Source: Candidatus Nitrosotenuis chungbukensis (GTDB lineage: Archaea; Thermoproteota; Nitrososphaeria; Nitrososphaerales; Nitrosopumilaceae). From it: a DNA stretch of 64,000 nt. Every line of letters begins with the position of its first letter. Position 1 is the first letter of the stretch. A program made the translations under genes and the position numbers. This document shows, piece by piece, positions 41,321 through 49,276 of this stretch. Where the stretch lies: contig NZ_AVSQ01000002.1 in NCBI RefSeq assembly GCF_000685395.1, positions 1 through 64,000 on the forward strand. Direction: 5' to 3'. The notes under the pieces are model-generated. The model saw only the letters and a program-made list of their open reading frames with translations, was not told the origin of the DNA and made no database searches.

Positions 41321-42388
41321 TATTCTTGAACCGTCAGGTACGATTGAAACTTTTTGCCTTGCTCCCTGAACCTTCAACACGTGATCAAGCGTCTCCTTTA
41401 CGCCGTCAAACGAAAGAATGTTGAGCTTCTTTAGGTAGAATTCCGGCAGGACTGAAACCAATCCAATTTGGATCTTTTTTTGGATTTCAGTCAGATACAA
41501 AAGATCCTCCATTCCATCAATGTATTTTGCTGGCTTTTGGAGCCTGTCTGTGCTCATCCTTCCCTCAACGTACTGCCTTATTGCCTCAGAGCCAATCCCT
41601 CCCTTGCATTCGCAGAGCAGAATTGCAAGGCCGTCGTCCCGTATTGCAGAATGACAGTTCCAGATAGAATTTAGCGATTTTCCAAGCGTGTAGTTGCTAG
41701 AATCCTTTCCAGTGCTGATGAGAAGTGTTCGGTGCTTGTCTATTTTTTGAACGAATGTTCCAAGCGTTTTTGATGTCTCAAGCGTTTTTGATGGATGCCC
41801 CACAGAAATGTCGGCAATTCCCTTTGGGCTGGCGACAATTTCGATTGCAGATATCTCAAAAGAGTCTGTAAAGTTTTTTGCAACTGGCATGCTCTCTGTT
41901 TCCTGGCCGGAACTTGGGAGATTCCCGCGCCTTTTCTCATATGCCAAAAGCATCGAGTCCTTGCCAAACCTCCTTAGAAGTTTGGTGGAAACCGTATCAA
42001 ACCCAAAGAGGCCGTCAAACTCCATCTCGCCTACAAACACAAGGTCGGGATTTGCGCTTTCGATTCCCTCAAAGGCCAAGACCTGTCCGTCTGGAGGAAG
42101 CAGTGACTTTACCAGGTTCATGATTTGCCTGTCTGCAAAAACCTTGGGCCGGGGGACGGACTTTTGGGCGCATTTCTCAAAGATCATTCCGAGTGTTTTT
42201 TTTACCGAGTCAGTATAATTTAGGACCACCAGATCAAGCGGCCTTGTAATGTCAAGTGCGTCCAGTTTCTCAGACACTGCAGAGTCTTGCAGGAGAGGGC
42301 TGTCAAACTCTACTTTTTGCTCCAGATTTTCCGCCTTTATATCGAGTACGACATCTGTTGCACCGTAGTTTAACCAGATTTCAGGCAC
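41303..42388 (-). CDS. LarA-like (lactate racemase/DUF2088) protein
   Basis: The protein of about 361 residues begins MPEIWLNYGATDVVLDIKAENL, which resembles the N-terminus of nickel-pincer racemase LarA-type proteins. The C-terminus has DHVLKVQGARQKVSIVPDGSRIL, also LarA-like. However, the histidines that bind the pincer cofactor in LarA are not obvious. A GTG start at 42388 is preceded by a TATA box TTTATTTT at about 30 bp. It diverges from pyrE. I place it in the broad family with moderate trust; no reaction is assigned. Confidence 0.6.
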   Translation of the reverse strand: MPEIWLNYGATDVVLDIKAENLEQKVEFDSPLLQDSAVSEKLDALDITRPLDLVVLNYTDSVKKTLGMIFEKCAQKSVPRPKVFADRQIMNLVKSLLPPDGQVLAFEGIESANPDLVFVGEMEFDGLFGFDTVSTKLLRRFGKDSMLLAYEKRRGNLPSSGQETESMPVAKNFTDSFEISAIEIVASPKGIADISVGHPSKTLETSKTLGTFVQKIDKHRTLLISTGKDSSNYTLGKSLNSIWNCHSAIRDDGLAILLCECKGGIGSEAIRQYVEGRMSTDRLQKPAKYIDGMEDLLYLTEIQKKIQIGLVSVLPEFYLKKLNILSFDGVKETLDHVLKVQGARQKVSIVPDGSRILLGPN

Positions 42389-42439
42389 GACTATATCCAG
42401 AAAACAAACCAAAATAAATCCAGTATAGTAAATTTTGGT

Positions 42440-43045
42440 GTGGAATTTGTAAAAGAGTTTGCAACGTTTTTGCACCAAAAGGGCATAATTCGCTTTGGAG
42501 ACTTTACGCTGGCAAGCGGCAAAAAAAGCTCATACTATGTAGATTTGAGAATAGTCCCAAGCTTCCCGCACCAGTTCAGGCGCATGATAAAGCATCTCCA
42601 AAACACCATATCGGAGGAGGTAGGCCTTGACAGTTTCGACGCAATCGCGTCCGTGCCAACAGGCGGGCTAGTAATTGCGTCTGCCCTTGCCCTAGAGACG
42701 GTAAAGCCACTTGTGTACGTACGAAGCCAGGCAAAAAGCTACGGCACTGGAAAGCTAGTCGAGGGAGTGGTCACCGAGGGAATGAGAATACTAGTTGTGG
42801 ACGACGTTGCAACTACCGGCGGCTCCGTCATAAACGGAATTAAAGAGCTCAAAAAGGCAGGCGCCGTCATATCAGACACATACGTAATAGTGAACCGCCT
42901 AGAGGGGGCGCAGGAAGCACTTGAGCAAGAAAACGTAAAACTGCACCACATGCTTGACATTCTCAGTGCGGCAAGGACACTGGCAGACTCAAAGCTCATC
43001 GATAAATCAGTTCTAGACAGGGTACAAAAGCAGGTATCTGCCTAG
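42440..43045 (+). CDS. pyrE: orotate phosphoribosyltransferase
   Basis: PyrE converts orotate and PRPP to OMP in pyrimidine synthesis. The 201-residue sequence contains FGDFTLASGKKSSYYVDLR, a loop ASVPTGGLVIASALA, and the PRPP-binding motif LVVDDVATTGGSV near residue 115. The start is GTG at 42440, about 28 bp after the TATA-like AAATAAATC, indicating a leaderless message. It is convergent with and overlaps the second TBP gene by four bases. Confidence 0.95.
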   Translation: MEFVKEFATFLHQKGIIRFGDFTLASGKKSSYYVDLRIVPSFPHQFRRMIKHLQNTISEEVGLDSFDAIASVPTGGLVIASALALETVKPLVYVRSQAKSYGTGKLVEGVVTEGMRILVVDDVATTGGSVINGIKELKKAGAVISDTYVIVNRLEGAQEALEQENVKLHHMLDILSAARTLADSKLIDKSVLDRVQKQVSA

Positions 43046-43605
43046 CTGTCGTAAATCATCAGATTCTTTTCTTCAAGACTATTGTGCAGGTTGTGCACTG
43101 AGCGGTACACGTCTGCTTCCTTTTTTGCGCCGGTGCAGACCAATTTGCCTGATGCAAACAACAGTATCACTGTCTTTGGGTCAAGCATCCTGTGGATCAA
43201 TCCCGGGAATTGCTCCGGCTCGTACATGCTTCGCGGCAGGGTTCTTGCCGCCTGCTCCAAGTGAATCTTTCCGCCCAGGTTAATTGACGCCACAATATTT
43301 TGCACTGTGACGACTGGCTCGTTTTTTACTTTGACTCCGCCTTTGCGCAATTGCTGCACTACGGATCTTACTGCCTTTACTGCCATGTCTTCTGATTTGC
43401 CTCCGGTGCAGACCATCTTGCCTGATGAGAAGATCAGCGTTGCAGTTTTAGGGTTCTTTATTCTAAAGACGAGTCCTGGGAACTGATCAGGGTTCCACTC
43501 GGTGTCTGGAAATTTTTTTGTAATCTCGTTTAGGTCAAGCTTCTGATCCACAGTAGCAGATGCAACCACGTTTTCAATACTAACAATCGGCTTTGTCTGT
43601 GGCAT
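43042..43605 (-). CDS. tbp: TATA-box-binding protein (paralogue 2)
   Basis: This second TBP has 187 residues with the same two-repeat layout as the gene at 26554-27117. The C-terminal repeats of both differ at only a few positions (for instance HLEQAA in place of HLESAA), and the N-terminal repeats diverge more. Both retain the intercalating Phe pairs and the LVCTGAKKEADVYRSV region. Near-identical C-terminal repeats suggest gene conversion or a recent duplication. A TATA box (GTATATATAAAAGC) precedes the ATG by about 30 bp. Separate promoters and partners may give alternative initiation complexes. Confidence 0.93.
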   Translation of the reverse strand: MPQTKPIVSIENVVASATVDQKLDLNEITKKFPDTEWNPDQFPGLVFRIKNPKTATLIFSSGKMVCTGGKSEDMAVKAVRSVVQQLRKGGVKVKNEPVVTVQNIVASINLGGKIHLEQAARTLPRSMYEPEQFPGLIHRMLDPKTVILLFASGKLVCTGAKKEADVYRSVHNLHNSLEEKNLMIYDS

Positions 43606-43621
43606 CTGCAGTTGTTATATA

Positions 43622-43636
43622 TCGCTTTTATATATA
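43622..43636 (-). promoter_or_regulatory. TATA box of second TBP gene
   Basis: On the minus strand GTATATATAAAAGCG lies about 20-32 bp before the ATG of the TBP gene at 43605. It is as strong as the TATA box of the first TBP gene, which suggests both paralogues are expressed. Confidence 0.5.
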
Positions 43637-43669
43637 CTCCAAGGATTGATACCAGCACTGAAAAAAGGC

Positions 43670-43725
43670 AGCTCAGACAAATGCCTTCACATCATCTTTC
43701 AGATATAACTCTGATTCTTCATTGC
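43670..43725 (-). ncRNA. candidate C/D-box sRNA
   Basis: On the minus strand a C-like box ATGAAGA (43716-43722) is followed by a 13-nt guide, a D' box CTGA (43699-43702), a 3-nt spacer, a C'-like box ATGATGT (43689-43695), a 12-nt guide and a D box CTGA (43673-43676). The flanking GGCCGC and GCTGCC can form the terminal stem with one mismatch, and a T-run follows. This is almost the standard archaeal C/D guide RNA layout. rRNA or tRNA targets were not searched. Confidence 0.6.
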
Positions 43726-43880
43726 GGCCAACCATTAACTGGCCGCCACATCTTAAATTGATTTCATTGGGGACTCAGTAGGCGTGGTTTGCCAATCTTT
43801 TCAAGTCGGACAAACGCATCTATTTTAGATCATGTTTTGCAAAAAAACCAACGGCTGAAAGTCAAATAGTATGCACCGGT

Positions 43881-44345
43881 GTGGATAGTTGCCAGATAGT
43901 AAACACGTCCCTCATCAGAAACATTCTCGTTCCTTTTGACAACTCAAAGCATGCGGTGCGGGCGTTTGGACACGCGCTTGATCTGGCAAGAAAGTATCAC
44001 TCCTCCATAATCCTGATAACTGTGACAGACGAGGACCAGGCAACGCAGTGGCTCAACGACACGCCAAGCAGACAGCACGGAGTGGAAAAAAGCAGGAACT
44101 CGGAATTTAAGAGAATATTTAAGATATTGGAAACGCAGGCTGCAAAATTCCAGATTCGTTTTGAGGCAATGATTCTAGAGTCCAGCACCATTGCAGAGTC
44201 AATAATTTCATTTGCCACAAAAAAGAACATCGACTATATCGTAATGGGAACGCACGGGAACGGGATGGTAAAAGAAATGATGCTAGGAAGGGTGTCAACA
44301 AACATAGCGCTAAACGCGCACTGCCCCGTGGTATTGGTAAAATAA
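43881..44345 (+). CDS. universal stress protein (UspA family)
   Basis: The 154-residue protein shows IRNILVPFDNSKHAVRAFGH at the start and the ATP-binding C-terminal motif GTHGNGMVKEMMLGRVSTN (G-2x-G-9x-G-S/T), so it belongs to the ATP-binding UspA type. GTG is taken as start at 43881. Usp proteins respond to stress and energy state; this lineage has many copies. It is followed closely by a convergent DUF1801 gene. Confidence 0.88.
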   Translation: MDSCQIVNTSLIRNILVPFDNSKHAVRAFGHALDLARKYHSSIILITVTDEDQATQWLNDTPSRQHGVEKSRNSEFKRIFKILETQAAKFQIRFEAMILESSTIAESIISFATKKNIDYIVMGTHGNGMVKEMMLGRVSTNIALNAHCPVVLVK

Positions 44346-44349
44346 TGAA

Positions 44350-44706
44350 TTATCTCCTTGCCTCGTTTTCCGCGATTCGCGCCTTGACGAGTTTCTTTAC
44401 CAGTGCGGCGGGAAGCGGTTTGTCGGCTGGAAAGTTTATGGTGGCCTTGCCGAGTTTGTAGCCCTTGAGCTCAGCGGAATGCGAACGCATCACGGACGGG
44501 CTTGCGACAAAGAAACTGCAATGATCCCTGAATGCACCAAAGCCCACAAGCGATCCGTGGTCTTTGTACATTGGTATCCTGTAGCTGATCGTCTCTGTGG
44601 CCTTGGGTGCCGCAGCCTTGATAGCACTGCGAATCTTCGCAAGCGCGGCTCGTGCATCATCTGGCACAGCCGCAAGGTAGTCATCCACAGTCTTAATTTT
44701 TGTCAT
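44350..44706 (-). CDS. DUF1801 (YdhG-like) protein
   Basis: This 118-residue protein matches the DUF1801 family: TVDDYLAAVPDDARAALAKIRSAIKAAAPKATETISYRIPMY, and the aromatic-rich segment LVGFGAFRDHCSFF. The family is common in bacteria, where some members are called iron chaperones, but the function is not proven. Base composition looks higher in GC than the following genes. It may have come from a bacterium. It marks the left limit of the accessory stretch. Confidence 0.78.
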   Translation of the reverse strand: MTKIKTVDDYLAAVPDDARAALAKIRSAIKAAAPKATETISYRIPMYKDHGSLVGFGAFRDHCSFFVASPSVMRSHSAELKGYKLGKATINFPADKPLPAALVKKLVKARIAENEARR

Positions 44707-44883
44707 GACAGTTTTCCATTACGCTTGTCTAATCCTCTTTTTGTAATATTTCCTTTTTGACATCATAAATTCATACGGCATGTTTAGAAAAAGCGCAACT
44801 CAAACTCTCCCATAAATTGCAGTCAGCCAATGAAGAGTAAAACTACCACATAATAAAAAAAATAAATTGTGCCAAAAACGGCA

Positions 44884-45315
44884 TTATTGAAGAAAGTTTG
44901 GGATTCTCTTCAAACGAGAGGAAATTGAAAGACTTCCTGAACCTGCCACTATTATGAACAGCACCATTGCAAGTAGTGCCAAATCATAATCCCAGCCGCC
45001 CTTTGCTATGAAAAACCCCTTTTCCCACCTAATGTGAAATATTGCGTCAACCAAGATTATGCTAAATATTGCACCAGTTATTCTGGTCAACACTCCAACA
45101 ATCAGAGCTATTCCACCAATGGTTTCAGCTAGTGCGATTGGAATTTGCAGCTCAGGTGGAAGCCCAAAACCCACCAACAGATCTCTCCAGACAGGGTCAA
45201 ATTTTTGCAGACCATATGCAATAAAGATGACGCCGACTGAAGATCTGATTCCCCAGTATGTTATCTCGTGTAACCTACTGGTTTTTGCGACGTTTTCGCT
45301 TAAACTTGTACTCAT
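44884..45315 (-). CDS. DoxX family membrane protein
   Basis: The protein of 143 residues has four membrane spans. The DoxX/SURF4-like pattern is seen in WGIRSSVGVIFIAYGLQKF, then PIALAETIGGIALIVGVLTRI and a Trp-rich loop (RWEKGFFIAKGGWDYDLALLAM). DoxX proteins form part of thiosulfate:quinone oxidoreductase in some archaea, but many members have other or unknown roles. I chose ATG 45315. The gene is preceded by two identical palindromes flanking a TATA box, so it is probably strongly regulated. Confidence 0.78.
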   Translation of the reverse strand: MSTSLSENVAKTSRLHEITYWGIRSSVGVIFIAYGLQKFDPVWRDLLVGFGLPPELQIPIALAETIGGIALIVGVLTRITGAIFSIILVDAIFHIRWEKGFFIAKGGWDYDLALLAMVLFIIVAGSGSLSISSRLKRIPNFLQ

Positions 45316-45353
45316 TGATTTGATGAAGTAATGCCAGATACAAAAACACCCAG

Positions 45354-45413
45354 CTTTACAATTGTAAAATATGATCATCTGAAATATAAAACTCGTACTT
45401 TACAATTGTAAAA
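45354..45413. promoter_or_regulatory. twin 14-bp palindromes flanking the doxX TATA box
   Basis: The palindrome TTTACAATTGTAAA occurs twice, at 45355-45368 and 45399-45412, with centres 44 bp apart (about four helical turns). Both lie within an identical 17-bp block. Between them, on the minus strand, is a TATA box (GTTTTATATTTC, about 45381-45392), whose expected start site falls in the downstream palindrome. This is the geometry of a repressor that binds two sites, with possible looping or cooperative binding. Confidence 0.65.
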
Positions 45414-45438
45414 TCAAAAAATAAGAAAATGCTTTTAC

Positions 45439-46281
45439 TCACATTCCAGCAAACTGTGTGCCTAAAAGTGATTCAAGCAGATTCGTCATCTCGGGGTTTT
45501 GTCCTACATACAGAACAATTAGTTTGCCTTTTGTGTAAAAGTGCGGCGTGTCAATCCAGTGAATTATGCTGGTTCCAATCTCGGTGCCGTCATCGGACAC
45601 AGTAAGACCTGATGCTTGTGCGTCAGATTCGCTTTGGAACTCAAAGACTTGAACATCTGCACCTCCAACTGATATGACCTGGGTTGGAACAGAAAACGAT
45701 GAGCTTTCGGCTGCAATCTCCTCAACATGCTCTACCAGAATACCGCGTGACCTGATGGCCTCGACCAACGACGCATAGTCAGTGACTTCTCCTTCAAACG
45801 GTGTGACTGGACTGTCATGAGACGGCAGTTTGGGCTGTGGTTTTAGTACGTATTGATTATTCAACTCGTCCCATGTCTCATCGATCACTGCAGATATTAC
45901 AGAACCTTCTGAAATCAGAATTCGCATTTCATGAGGCGTGAGCGCTTGCGTTAGCATCTGCCCCTCCCTATTTCCAAATCCACCATGTGCTGACGTGAAT
46001 TGTATCACTATCTCATATTCTTGTGGATTTGGCATGGCAGTAACACCAACCAAATCTACAGTATCTGCAATTCCGTCAAAGGTAAATGTAGGCGATTCCC
46101 CGCGAACAAATCGCTGAGCAATGTCAACTGCTTTTCCTTCTTCTATATCTTGTACGGTTGGCGGGATTGTAGTAGGGGCGGTTTGGGCTGGAATAAAATA
46201 CGCACCAGTTGCACCTGCAGCAATAACTCCTATTATTGCCGCCGTTATGGCAAATTTTTTGTGTTTTAGATGTTGTGACAT
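45439..46281 (-). CDS. membrane-anchored extracellular protein
   Basis: The 280-residue protein starts with a membrane anchor (FAITAAIIGVIAAGATGAYF), followed by a Pro/Thr-rich linker and two domains. The last 85 residues (VGGADVQVFEFQSESDAQA, IHWIDTPHFYTKGKLIVLYVG) form a unit I have seen described as a hypothetical conserved domain in archaea and bacteria. No catalytic motif is evident. It is probably an extracellular protein anchored in the membrane. The end lies just before the DoxX operator region. Confidence 0.65.
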   Translation of the reverse strand: MSQHLKHKKFAITAAIIGVIAAGATGAYFIPAQTAPTTIPPTVQDIEEGKAVDIAQRFVRGESPTFTFDGIADTVDLVGVTAMPNPQEYEIVIQFTSAHGGFGNREGQMLTQALTPHEMRILISEGSVISAVIDETWDELNNQYVLKPQPKLPSHDSPVTPFEGEVTDYASLVEAIRSRGILVEHVEEIAAESSSFSVPTQVISVGGADVQVFEFQSESDAQASGLTVSDDGTEIGTSIIHWIDTPHFYTKGKLIVLYVGQNPEMTNLLESLLGTQFAGM

Positions 46282-46363
46282 TTTGTTGTCTAAGGAAAAA
46301 CAATCTCCTAGGACTATAACCTTTGATTAAATTTGATTTTAACTGAAGATTTATCTAGTAAAA

Positions 46364-46567
46364 ATGGCAATACGTCGGAACTCTTCCAAACAGAAATGTC
46401 GTGCTAAAACAGGGCTCATCGAATACATAAGTGGTCACTTGTGCTCGGTGTCAGTTGGGCATCACGAAGGCAGAAGTAAGATCAAGTCTTTATTGATTGA
46501 ATCTGCAAAAAACGCGGATGTATTATTGAAAATCTACAGCTTGGCATTACCACCGCAAGAGCCCTGA
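46364..46567 (+). CDS. 67-residue basic protein
   Basis: A short frame starts MAIRRNSSKQKCRAKTGLIEY and has a weakly helical C-terminal part (KSLLIESAKNADVLLKIY). A TATA-like TTTTAACT lies about 30 bp upstream. It may be real, but length and lack of a known family leave it uncertain. Confidence 0.35.
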   Translation: MAIRRNSSKQKCRAKTGLIEYISGHLCSVSVGHHEGRSKIKSLLIESAKNADVLLKIYSLALPPQEP

Positions 46568-46633
46568 AAAATACGTTATCAGCCCATATGTCACTACTTA
46601 ATTTAATATCTCGGTTATACAAAATGCTCATTA

Positions 46634-47434
46634 ATGCAAGACACTTTCTTAGCTAGGATGAAAGACAGGATTATTGTATCAAAATTTGTATTTGTGATCT
46701 TATTGCTCGTGTTTTTACCATTGATATCAAATTCAGTTCATGCAGCTGAGACTATTGAATTAGATAATCTGAATGAGGAGTTCGTCATTGGGCATTTGAA
46801 TAGGATTGTAGAAAACATAATCCAAGAGGCTTCATTCTATGATCTTATCAGCTTTTCAATCGGGATGGTAGTTTATGGAATTTTCATCTTTCACTTCTAC
46901 CGATTTCTTGCGAAAAGGAATATTCTTTCCTATGATATTGAAAGACGTCTTCGTGGCGGGAAACTCAAATCGAGTGGGGAAAAGATTTCAGCAGCACCAA
47001 GAATTGCGGCATACATAGCAACAAAAATCTTCATTTTCCCAATCATAATTTTTCTCTGGTTTTTGGCATACTCGCTTTTCATGCTCTTTCTTGCCCAAGA
47101 TCTGTCAATAAAGACGATTTTTCTTGTCTCCAGTTCTCTTGTGATTGCAATTCGAATTACCGCATATTACAACGAGGATCTTGCCAGAGATATCGCAAAA
47201 CTACTGCCACTCATATTATTGGGCATATTCTTGCTCAGCCCTACATTTTTTGATGTTGGTGAGATAAAATCCAGACTCACAGAAGTACCCAATTTTTTGG
47301 TTCACATACCGGCATTTATCCTAGTGGCCATCATGGTTGAGACATCCCTGAGCATTTTATATATAATCAAGCTCAAATTCTTTAGTCATAAAGAAAAAAA
47401 GAGCAGTCTTTCTGATTCCGAGCAGCCGGTGTGA
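46634..47434 (+). CDS. multi-span membrane protein with signal peptide
   Basis: The 266-residue protein starts with a signal-like helix (FVFVILLLVFLPLISNSVHAAE), then an external segment with acidic residues, then five or so membrane spans (FSIGMVVYGIFIFHFY, FPIIIFLWFLAYSLFMLFL, LLPLILLGIFLLSPT, FLVHIPAFILVAIMVE). A cytosolic loop is basic (ERRLRGGKLKSSGEK). I recognise no family. Codons appear more AT-rich than the core genes, which supports the accessory-region interpretation. Confidence 0.65.
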   Translation: MQDTFLARMKDRIIVSKFVFVILLLVFLPLISNSVHAAETIELDNLNEEFVIGHLNRIVENIIQEASFYDLISFSIGMVVYGIFIFHFYRFLAKRNILSYDIERRLRGGKLKSSGEKISAAPRIAAYIATKIFIFPIIIFLWFLAYSLFMLFLAQDLSIKTIFLVSSSLVIAIRITAYYNEDLARDIAKLLPLILLGIFLLSPTFFDVGEIKSRLTEVPNFLVHIPAFILVAIMVETSLSILYIIKLKFFSHKEKKSSLSDSEQPV

Positions 47435-47484
47435 TTAATTACCTTTGGAAAAATACTAAAATCAATATTTAGTATCCATGACGT

Positions 47485-47730
47485 TTGACACAAAAACATG
47501 AGTGTAGGAATATCATCAGAATCACAGATCCCGAAACTGGCGAAATAGCCTGTGATCAGCGTGGAATTGTCTCAATCAGGATTGAACAAACTTTCAAAAG
47601 AATCAATTGGTGTAATGCATGAAAAAAGCACAGATGCAGTGATGACAATAAAAAAACTATTGACAAACTAGAAAATTCAAATAAAAATATAATTCATCTT
47701 GAAAAACTATACAAAGAATTGAACAATTAA
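47485..47730 (+). pseudogene. decayed TFB-like zinc-ribbon fragment and helical remnant
   Basis: The frame from TTG 47485 reads TQKHECRNIIRITDPETGEI then ACDQRGIVSIRIEQTFKR and stops at 47622. It resembles the zinc-ribbon N-terminus of transcription factor B ('..G.I...DxExGEiaCdxCGiV'), but the final Cys is Arg and the cyclin domains are missing. A second frame, overlapping the end, gives LNKLSKESIGVMHEKSTDAV, then, after a one-base shift, a coiled-coil tail KLENSNKNIIHLEKLYKELN ending at 47730. Both point to a broken gene or two broken genes. The similarity to TFB is limited and is my reading, not a search result. Confidence 0.4.
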
Positions 47731-47828
47731 TTTAATCCACGATAAATGTACCGATGACTAGATGTATTATTTGAGTATTTTCTTGAAATAACAGATAAGA
47801 ATTTCTACACACAAGAATCACATCAGTT

Positions 47829-49046
47829 ATGTCTGAATCGTTTGTATTCAACATACTTGTAATGTTGACATCTGCTATTGTGTTGGGTGAAGCTTTCAAG
47901 AGAATAAAGATGCCTGCAATGGTAGGACATCTCTTAGCTGGTGTAATCATAGGGCCGACGTTATTGAATCTAGTCCGTACAGACGATTCATTTATGGTAT
48001 TAATAGATCTCTGTGTCTTCTTTCTGATGTTTCTTGCGGGCTTGGAACTGCATCCTGAAGAAATCAAAAAGGCAGGCAAAAAAGCAATAATTCTTTCTCT
48101 GTTTGCATTTACAATTCCGTTTGTATCTACATTTGGCCTGATGCAGTTACTAGAACAATCTATGGTGTCTTCGTTATTTATTGCACTGACGCTTGCCATT
48201 ACGGCAGTACCAGTAAGCGCAGTTATCTTAATGGAATTCGGTCTACTAAAAAGCAAGCTTGGGACTACGGTAATGACTGCAGGAATAATTAACGACATAA
48301 TATCTCTAGTAATCCTAGCAATAATTTTGCAGATGGTAGCTAACGGTGATGATGGAATTAATGGAGTCAATGTGAGCGAAATTGTGTTTTCGACTGCCAA
48401 AATTGCTGCATTCGTAGGCGGGATATTCCTGCTAGACTTTTTACTTGGCAAAATCAGACACCTGATTCCTACTAAGATCTCGCCACTATTTTCAAAATTA
48501 AAAACAAAAGAGTCAAGCTTTGCAATTTTAATCATAGTGACTTTTGCAATATCACTGATTGCAGAACAATCTGGACTTCATTTTGTAATTGGCACGTTTT
48601 TTGCAGGATTGATAATCTACAGAGATGTCATTGGGAAAGAAAACTTTGAAACCGTTAATGATGTGTATTCAAAGATTACTTTTGGTTTCTTCTCTCCCGT
48701 ATTCTTCGCATTCATCGGAGTTGAATTATACGCTCAATCACTTTCGCCTGTCCTTCCACTGTTTTTGGCATTATTGGGAGTTGCAATCATTGGTAAAGTT
48801 GGGGGAGGATTCATTGGAGCTAAAATTGTTGGATTCTCAACTGTTGAAAGCAAAACGATAGGATATCTTATGAATAGTAGGGGAATGGTTGAATTGGTTA
48901 TTGCGATTATTGGACTTGAGGCAGGCCTGATAGATCATACCATGTTTTCAATTATAGTGGCAGTTGGATTTATCACCACAATTCTTGCCCCAATTCTCTC
49001 AAGAGTCTCACTTAAGCATTCAAAGGACAAAATTGCGCAAGAGTAA
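47829..49046 (+). CDS. cation:proton antiporter (CPA-type)
   Basis: This 405-residue protein has about 12 membrane spans and the fold of Na+/H+ or K+/H+ antiporters. The core ion-site segment reads TAVPVSAVILMEFGLL and GIINDIISLVIL; the Asn-Asp pair, rather than Asp-Asp, is the signature usually tied to electroneutral exchange. KefB/C-like C-terminal regulatory domains are missing. It probably controls internal pH and salt. It appears complete, and it lies inside the accessory stretch. Confidence 0.85.
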   Translation: MSESFVFNILVMLTSAIVLGEAFKRIKMPAMVGHLLAGVIIGPTLLNLVRTDDSFMVLIDLCVFFLMFLAGLELHPEEIKKAGKKAIILSLFAFTIPFVSTFGLMQLLEQSMVSSLFIALTLAITAVPVSAVILMEFGLLKSKLGTTVMTAGIINDIISLVILAIILQMVANGDDGINGVNVSEIVFSTAKIAAFVGGIFLLDFLLGKIRHLIPTKISPLFSKLKTKESSFAILIIVTFAISLIAEQSGLHFVIGTFFAGLIIYRDVIGKENFETVNDVYSKITFGFFSPVFFAFIGVELYAQSLSPVLPLFLALLGVAIIGKVGGGFIGAKIVGFSTVESKTIGYLMNSRGMVELVIAIIGLEAGLIDHTMFSIIVAVGFITTILAPILSRVSLKHSKDKIAQE

Positions 49047-49276
49047 ATCACGTCCATTCCAAGCAATAAAGATAGTGAATCGAGCGAGTCTTGAGGAGGA
49101 ATTGAGACATTTGTGATCGAACCAATCTCGGTTAGGAATACGTTAAACTTGGCAATTACAAACCCGAGTCCAATTAGGACTATGCAGGTTCCAAGCCATG
49201 TAAGAAACATCCGTTGGTTTGCAAGAGGTTGCTGTGATCTGTCAAGATTTTTTTTCGTCCATACGACACTACACAT
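48935..49276 (-). pseudogene. truncated DUF202 (YidH-like) membrane protein
   Basis: The frame contains LANQRMFLTWLGTCIVLIG then LGFVIAKFNVFL, the first span of DUF202/YidH proteins ('LAneRTfLaWiRT.lalig.gfvi..f'). The typical second and third spans are absent; after SLSLLLGM the frame runs into the antisense of the antiporter gene's end and no longer looks like the family. This suggests loss of the C-terminal half by deletion or replacement. The ATG at 49276 overlaps the end of the upstream gene, so it was once co-transcribed with it. Confidence 0.5.
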
